From Gammaproteobacteria bacterium (lineage in GTDB: Bacteria; Pseudomonadota; Gammaproteobacteria; Burkholderiales; Nitrosomonadaceae), in assembly GCA_015709635.1 (NCBI GenBank), contig CP054180.1, positions 2,604,001-2,668,000 of the forward strand: a stretch of 64,000 nucleotides of DNA, written 5' to 3'. The notes beneath the pieces were generated by a model. It was not told the origin of the DNA. It ran no database searches and worked only from the letters and a program-made list of their open reading frames with translations. Below, in pieces: positions 58,726-64,000 of the stretch (positions are counted from its first letter, which is position 1; each line of letters opens with the position of its first letter). Made by a program: the position numbers and the translations under genes.

Positions 58726-60302
58726 GTCGCCCCTGCAAAATTCACACAGTCATGCCGACAAACGAACGTTTTGTGTAAAAGGTGTTGATCAGTTGCAGCA
58801 GCGCAAGTCGCAATAAAGAATTCTTGATGCCCAAACGGTGTATAGCTCTCATCAGCCAGCGCAGATTGTAGCCAGCCGCACATAACACAGCGTGCAGTGC
58901 ATCACCCAACTGACCTGGTAACCAGCAGCGATTCATTCGGTGATCCGACTTCAGATGCCCGATTGCAGGTTCCACGGCCTGCCGGCGCTTGAGCCAGCGC
59001 CGCTGCGGTTTCGTCAGCGACTTGTACTTGCCGCGATGGATGATTTCCACTGCCGGATTGTCAGCATCCACTCCCCGGAACCCGAGATCGGCAATAACCT
59101 GCTTCGGTATTGATCCGGTATCTTCGAGTAGCCTGTGCGTTTGTTCGAGCTGTTGGTGGAGAATATGACCATCGTAGGGATTGCCAGGAAAGGTTCTGGC
59201 ACCGACTATCAGGCCGCTTTTGTGCGTAACAGCAATGCCGGCTTTAACTCCGAACTCGTAAGGTTTGCGTGCTTTGCCCTTGCCGATGCATTCGGCTTCC
59301 GGTGCGTGCAATGCATAGAGTTTGTTGTTGTCCTTGGGTTGCTGCTTATGAATCCGTCCTGCCCGTTCCAATAGCGTGGTCAATTGCTGCAGCGATGCGG
59401 CACAGACCGTCGTCACGGTTGCCAGTTTGCGCTGGATCTCCCGCAGCACGATACCAAGGATCGTGCGTTGGCGTTTAACGGTTTTGTGCAGACGCCGCAA
59501 TTGCCTGGCGTGGGCATAGCCGCCTGCCCTTCGGCGCAGCGCCTTGCCTTCTTTGGCGTAGGTTTGCTTCAAGGTGATGCCAGCCCGTCTGGCTGCTTGC
59601 ACAATCTTGCCGCGAGCAATTTCCAGTAACCGGCTATCCACCGGATGCGCAATTGCCTTTTCCTGAATTGTCGTGTCAACAATCACTCGTTTGAATTCAG
59701 CCGGTTTGACCGCCTTGGTGTGCACCGCAGTGTCAATCGTTGCCTTCAGCAGCTTCTCAACACCAGCTTCACCAATGGCGGTGCGGAAACGGCCAATCTG
59801 GGTGGCATCACACGGCAACTTCGATGTGTAATATTCCTCGCCGCTGAAATACTGCCACACCACATTCTCCGACCAGCGAACCACCAGCTCTTCGTCACTG
59901 AGGTTGAACGCATGCTTCAGATACAGCAACGATGCCATCAACCGGATCGGCAAGCGGGGGCGACCCGCAGTGCTCACGCCCCCACTGGCAATCGCCAATG
60001 TTGTGCCAAAAAGATCGTTGATCTCCAACACTTCACCCTGACGGTTTTTACGCTCAAAAGCAGGGACAAGTGCTGCTTCAATATCAGCCCACGGCAGTCG
60101 ATTCGACAGCACTGCCAGGGGATGACGCAGATCAATTATCTGATCGAGACGCGCTCGGAAAAAATCATCGGTCGGCATTTCAGTTCCTCTTGATTCTCTC
60201 AATGTTTTGATGCGAATAGTATAAATTCTCAGGGATCAATGCCGTCTAAAATTTGATGATTCCTGCAGTTCATGCAGGCTCTAAGTGTTTTGCAGGGATG
60301 AC
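58726..60302 (-). mobile_element. IS5/IS1182-like insertion sequence, 1,577 bp, complete
   Basis: The terminal inverted repeats are GTCGCCCCTGCAAAA and GTCATCCCTGCAAAA (13 of 15), flanked by TA on both sides (58724-58725 and 60303-60304). It holds one long transposase gene. It separates the tRNA fragment from the integrase gene. A truncated second copy lies at 47786-48807 in the same orientation. Confidence 0.9.
58742..60178 (-). CDS. IS5/IS1182-like DDE transposase
   Basis: A 478-residue transposase. The N-terminal DUF772-type domain includes RPRLPIRLMASLLYLKHAF and WSENVVWQYFSG. Asp in RVIVDTTIQEKAI, Asp in QVIADLGFRGVD and Glu in QAVEPAIGHLK are the likely DDE triad, with a long basic insert between the first two. 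The ATG at 60178 follows AGAGGAAC; a start at 60202 is also in frame. The frame is intact. Confidence 0.92.
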   Translation of the reverse strand: MPTDDFFRARLDQIIDLRHPLAVLSNRLPWADIEAALVPAFERKNRQGEVLEINDLFGTTLAIASGGVSTAGRPRLPIRLMASLLYLKHAFNLSDEELVVRWSENVVWQYFSGEEYYTSKLPCDATQIGRFRTAIGEAGVEKLLKATIDTAVHTKAVKPAEFKRVIVDTTIQEKAIAHPVDSRLLEIARGKIVQAARRAGITLKQTYAKEGKALRRRAGGYAHARQLRRLHKTVKRQRTILGIVLREIQRKLATVTTVCAASLQQLTTLLERAGRIHKQQPKDNNKLYALHAPEAECIGKGKARKPYEFGVKAGIAVTHKSGLIVGARTFPGNPYDGHILHQQLEQTHRLLEDTGSIPKQVIADLGFRGVDADNPAVEIIHRGKYKSLTKPQRRWLKRRQAVEPAIGHLKSDHRMNRCWLPGQLGDALHAVLCAAGYNLRWLMRAIHRLGIKNSLLRLALLQLINTFYTKRSFVGMTV

Positions 60303-60369
60303 TACGTACATCGATAGAAATGCACTAAAATGCATCCGGAATGTAACCCCGGCGTAACCCCAATTTGCC

Positions 60370-61666
60370 ATGACCAAAAAATTCAACTTTACAAAAGCGG
60401 AGATTGACGCCCTCCCCTTGCCACAAAAAGGCAAGCGCGACACATATCATGACACAAAGGTGAGTGGTTTGCACTTGCGTACATCATCAACCGGGATCAA
60501 AACATTTAGTGTTTTTAAACGCATCAAAGGCGGCAATCCTGAGCGCATAACACTAGGACGCCCCCCTGACATGACGATTGATCAGGCAAGGCGAAAAACT
60601 ATGGAAATCAATTTGGTTATAGCTGAGGGCAAAAGCCCAGCTGAAGCTAAACGCAAATTAAAATCGGAACCCCTCTTCTGTGATTTATTTGCAGAATATT
60701 TAGAAAGACACTCTAAACTAAAGAAAAAAACATGGACAGATGATCTAGATAATTATAAAAAACATGTTGAAAAACAGTTTAGTAAAAAAAATTATCAGAA
60801 ATAAATCGAGCAACAGTATCGCTACTTCATAGCAATATAACAACTAAATCAGGACCAATTGCTGCCAACAGAATATTAGCCTTAATTTCAAGCGTGTTTG
60901 GATGGGCAATATCAGCAGGGCTTTGGGAAAACAACCCGGCTATTGGGATCAGGCGTAACAAAGAAAAGAGCCGGGATCGGTTCATTCAAAGTGATGAGCT
61001 GCCAAGATTCTTTCAGGCACTCTCAAAAGAGCCAAATGAAACGATTAGAGATTATGTTTTAATCTCGCTATTGACCGGCGCACGCAGATCAAATGTCTGT
61101 AGCATGAAATGGCAGGATATTAATCTCGAACGTGCTGAATGGCGTATAGAAGAAACAAAAAATGATACGCCTCAAACAGTAACGCTTTCACCAGAAGCGA
61201 TTGAGGTTTTGCAAAACCGAAAATCAGATGATAGTGAATTTGTTTTTCCCGGCATCGGCAAATCAGGACACATTCAGGAACCAAGAAAAGGCTGGGAGCG
61301 CATAATAAAGCACCCCGCCGCAAGAGCGGGGTATTAACTGCGTTCTTCAATCTGCTGGTTTTTCAACCAGCTTTCGCCCCAAGGGGCGGGGAATTGAACC
61401 CGCAGAGATTAAAAAGCGCAGAAATAAAAGATTTGCGACTTCATGATCTAAGGCGCACATTGGGAAGCTGGCAAGCAAAGACCGGTGCATCGCTGGCGAT
61501 TATTGGCAAATCGCTTAATCATAAAAACCAAAATACAACGGCGATTTATGCGCGGCTTGATCTTGATCCGGTTAGAGACTCGGTTAATACAGCCACAAGC
61601 GCAATGCTTGCAGCAGGCGGGCTAACAAAGCCAGGTGAAATTGTGCAATTTAAGAAAAAGAAATAA
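60370..61666 (+). pseudogene. P4-type tyrosine integrase, broken twice
   Basis: Residues 1-144 carry the DUF4102-type arm-binding domain (DTKVSGLHLRTSSTGIKTFSVF). Frame is lost in a run of eight A at about 60783-60790; one more A would restore reading into INRATVSLLHSN. The core domain follows, with the first catalytic Arg in LLTGARRSNVCSMKW. It is cut at 61310 by a 104-bp hairpin-rich insertion. Past that, LHDLRRTLGSW (HxxR) and LNHKNQNTTAIYARL (His and nucleophile Tyr) complete the R-HxxR-H-Y set. So all catalytic residues survive but no intact protein can be made. Confidence 0.92.
61310..61413. mobile_element. 104-bp hairpin-rich insertion inside the integrase gene
   Basis: Removing it restores the integrase frame (RIIK-SAEIKDLRLHD). 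It holds three short hairpins: CCCCGC...GCGGGG at 61313-61331, CTGGTT...AACCAG at 61355-61370, and CGCCCC-AA-GGGGCG near 61375-61388. Boundaries are ambiguous by a few A. No clear target duplication is seen, as for small non-autonomous IS200/IS605-derived elements. Confidence 0.7.
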
Positions 61667-62116
61667 CAAATTGCAATATGTACGTAGGACAAACTAAATG
61701 ACTGATTTATCAAATAGACGCAGGCTCGATTCCATACCAAATTATTTATCTTATTATCAATCAGTTGCATGCCAAATGATGACTAGGTTTTGGCATTTTT
61801 GGCGAGCATTTAAGGATATCTTTTTGCAGAAATTTCGGTTCATTTTTGAATCGTTTTGACTTGTACTAATGGAATGGGCGCCCACCGGGTTTACTACCAA
61901 GTTAACTGTATCTGAGCGACAAAGGGATTATGAAATGCAACCACTGGATGTGAAATTAATATAATCAATTAGTTACAATGCTTACCAAGCACAAAACCAG
62001 TGTCAAACAGCCTCAAATGGTGGTATTTCCGTCGTAGTTTGGCACCAATTTGACACAGTGATTTTTATGATATTTAGCATGACACGTCAGCGCACTCAAC
62101 TAGACTCACTCATTTA
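61667..62116. other. 450-bp gap between integrase and abiEii
   Basis: No gene is recognised. An 8-bp perfect inverted repeat (GTGTCAAA at 62000-62007 and its complement at 62049-62056) encloses 41 bp and could be an IS-end relic. The rest shows nothing. Confidence 0.5.
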
Positions 62117-63004
62117 TTAGCTGGTAACTTTCAAACGCCGATTGACATACCCTGCACTAACCGCTTTAGCAAAGATATTAAGCTTCTCCGTATATTCTGC
62201 CAAATCACTCCCAGCTTGGCTTTGCATATCCCTTGCAAATTGCTCTTTTCTGTTAGGTAGGTTAAATAATTTTTCTTCCAGAAAAGCCATCGTCACCACG
62301 GATGCTATCTTACCAACATCCTCACCAAGCTTCATGACGCTGGACTTGGCTTCGTCCCATTCCTGAGCCTCCATATATCCATCCTCAAATAATGCATCAT
62401 TGATTTCAGGAATTTTGGAGTAACTCTTAATCAGGTATTCAAAATCAGTAGCATCTTTTGCCCTTAACTCAACTTCTCTATCCAACCACGAAACCAACTT
62501 TAGAAGGCAAATACCCGCTGGAGAAGCAACAGGAATAACAATGTCCGGATCTTCACTGATTTGCACACTTAACGCATGTTCAAATGCTTCTGAAAAACCG
62601 AGCACATTCATGACGAAGCCCTGCCCAGGCGGCCAATTGATGCTATTATTGTCACCTGCAATTTCGCCAAAGGGAACAATGTCAATTTCCCAAGGATGTC
62701 CTTCTGAGTCCACGCAAGTCAAGCGATGAATTCTGTGTATATCAGACTTATAGCCTGCTTTCAGTAACCGATCTCTTAACACATTAAACTCATTCCAACT
62801 CCCCACATTAATGCCAAAATCAACATCTCGGGTACCGCGCTCTATAGTAGAACCGTATCCATGCACCAGCACCATATCCCTTGCCATAGCTCCCACAACC
62901 AGAAAATCGATAGCCAATTCTTTGGCATGCTCGCTGATATCGGCATAAATCCCAATCAACCCTAGCGGAAGTTTCCCGGTAATGTTAATGCAAGTATTTT
63001 GCAC
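62117..63004 (-). CDS. AbiEii-type nucleotidyltransferase toxin
   Basis: A 295-residue protein of the nucleotidyltransferase fold. FLVVGAMARDMVL and GTRDVDFGINV hold the GS-like loop and the DxD metal site, and EIDIVPFGEI a third Asp. AbiEii-type toxins modify tRNA 3' ends and cause abortive infection or growth arrest. The GS of classical members appears here as GA, so activity needs checking. It overlaps the upstream antitoxin-like gene by 20 bp, matching a type IV toxin-antitoxin pair. Confidence 0.82.
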   Translation of the reverse strand: MQNTCINITGKLPLGLIGIYADISEHAKELAIDFLVVGAMARDMVLVHGYGSTIERGTRDVDFGINVGSWNEFNVLRDRLLKAGYKSDIHRIHRLTCVDSEGHPWEIDIVPFGEIAGDNNSINWPPGQGFVMNVLGFSEAFEHALSVQISEDPDIVIPVASPAGICLLKLVSWLDREVELRAKDATDFEYLIKSYSKIPEINDALFEDGYMEAQEWDEAKSSVMKLGEDVGKIASVVTMAFLEEKLFNLPNRKEQFARDMQSQAGSDLAEYTEKLNIFAKAVSAGYVNRRLKVTS

Positions 63005-64000
63005 GAAGTCTGTTCGCTGTTTCCAGATTACGGGGATCAGCGGTTTCTATCAAATCAGCGTAGACAACAATTGGATGTGCCAAATCCTTTTCTTTTTCAA
63101 TACTCTTCTCTTGTTTCCAAAATAGCTCAATCAGATCAATACGAATATCAGACTGTTCAGTTTGTATTATTTTTCTTAACCGAGCAGCCTTCAGGAATTT
63201 CGCCATATTGGCTTTTTTGATATATACCACAGCATGTTTGGGGTTGAGATAGTTAGTGTATTTAGCCGCCGCGATTTCTCCACCCCATAGAGCATCAAAT
63301 TCTTCTAGATTCACAGTCTTCCACCAATCGGGATTGTCAGTGGTGAATATGCCTATTTTGTGTTTTTCCTTCAGCCTGTAGGGATAAACTTCTACCCATT
63401 TATTCAACAATCGATCAAAGTCAGCTAGTTCGCGTTGATTCTTCTTCACTCCTTCAAAAAAAAATCCCTGTGCCACTAGATCACTAATTACCCAGCCTAC
63501 TGTCCCTAACGCCACCTGAGCTCGTTCTGCGATTTCCCGATATGGCGCATTGATAAGACTTCTATCCTTTAGAAAGGCAAAAATCACCTTCATTCCCGTG
63601 GGCTGAAAGGCTTTGCCAGTTTTAATCTTTCCCATTGCAGCAACATCCGGCTTCGGTTTGTTGCCTTTGATGTAGATATAAACAGGTAATTGATTGATGT
63701 ACGCATTACCTGCCGTATCGAGAAACTGGATGTTAACTTCTTTTAGTCGCTCACCCATATTAGGGTTTATATAGTCCGCCACAAGTAGGCCATGACCTGG
63801 CTTGGCAATATTTTTGATTTGGTCAATGACGGCACCAAGATTAACATGAGTTGCCCACTTTTTAATTTCAGCAACCAGTTGAGCGCCTGTCTCTGGCATC
63901 TCTATAATCGCATCTATGTGCTTACCCCCCTTCCAGACATCACGCTCGACAATATCTAAACGTAGACCTATCTCACGGCGGACTATACCAATGGCCGCAT
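62985..64000 (-). CDS. AbiEi-type antitoxin-like protein, 5' end beyond the window
   Basis: The frame is open from 62985 to the right edge; sequence before the first internal Met at 63899 (IVRREIGLRLDIVERD, then VWKGGKHIDAII) looks coding, so the gene continues past 64000. It has a winged helix at YREIAERAQVALGTVGWVISDLVAQGFF in part, and a C-terminal half with WWKTVNLEEFDALWGGEIAA typical of long AbiEi-like proteins. It should bind DNA and repress, and counter the AbiEii toxin downstream. At least 338 residues are seen. Confidence 0.78.
   Translation of the reverse strand, partial: AAIGIVRREIGLRLDIVERDVWKGGKHIDAIIEMPETGAQLVAEIKKWATHVNLGAVIDQIKNIAKPGHGLLVADYINPNMGERLKEVNIQFLDTAGNAYINQLPVYIYIKGNKPKPDVAAMGKIKTGKAFQPTGMKVIFAFLKDRSLINAPYREIAERAQVALGTVGWVISDLVAQGFFFEGVKKNQRELADFDRLLNKWVEVYPYRLKEKHKIGIFTTDNPDWWKTVNLEEFDALWGGEIAAAKYTNYLNPKHAVVYIKKANMAKFLKAARLRKIIQTEQSDIRIDLIELFWKQEKSIEKEKDLAHPIVVYADLIETADPRNLETANRLRAKYLH

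Noticed and set aside
47786..60302. A composite transposon bounded by two IS copies
   Set aside because: The left copy has lost one end and the transposase N-terminus, and there is no target duplication around the pair.

Overview
The window looks like chromosome of an ammonia-oxidiser-like betaproteobacterium, most likely Nitrosomonas or a close relative. The reasons are the gene families and their order: an rrn operon with tRNA-Ile and tRNA-Ala in the spacer, a yqgE-ruvX-pyrR-pyrB-pyrC' operon with an inactive dihydroorotase, Coq7-type ubiquinone hydroxylase, and a ppiC-like/yciI/yciB trio. No ammonia-oxidation gene lies in the window, so the genus is an inference.

Positions 1-46,860 are mostly housekeeping. 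In order: accA-tilS; dTDP-rhamnose genes rfbB-rfbD; sppA; an IS200-type remnant; a complete rrn operon on the minus strand (promoter, boxA, 16S, tRNA-Ile, tRNA-Ala, 23S, 5S, terminator, both processing stems); prfB with its programmed frameshift; ispD-ispF-thpR; tsaB-rimI-uracil-DNA glycosylase; lplT and alr; the PPIase/yciI/yciB set; an FAD reductase; mlaA; prlC; the pyrimidine operon; coq7; glcF; and rpsP-rimM-trmD-rplS.

From about 35.5 to 46.9 kb the genes serve surface glycans. A minus-strand group holds methyltransferases, an O-antigen ligase, a GT2 glycosyltransferase, an FkbM methyltransferase and a GT-B-like protein. A tight, visibly G+C-richer plus-strand operon holds a CMP-sugar synthetase, an HpcH/HpaI aldolase, a 2-hydroxyacid dehydrogenase, an epimerase, a HAD phosphatase and 6-phosphogluconolactonase. 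The aldolase plus CMP-sugar synthetase pairing suggests an unusual CMP-activated 2-keto-3-deoxy sugar acid.

From 46.9 kb to the right edge the window is an accessory region. It contains three insertion sequences and a truncated fourth, a RelE/Xre pair, an orphan Xre antitoxin, BrnT/BrnA, an AlpA regulator followed by an HUH (phage gene A type) replication protein, a broken tyrosine integrase, a tRNA-Thr 3'-end fragment that looks like an attachment-site relic, and an AbiEi/AbiEii pair running off the right edge.

The most interesting locus is at 53,597-58,308. Removing one 804-bp insertion sequence and one copy of its TA target duplication restores a single 1,301-residue reading frame. It joins an alpha/beta-hydrolase with a Ser-Asp-His triad, a STAND-type P-loop NTPase and a long helical-repeat C-terminus. 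This is the architecture expected of an NLR-like (Avs-like) anti-phage sensor with a lipase/esterase effector, now split by transposition.
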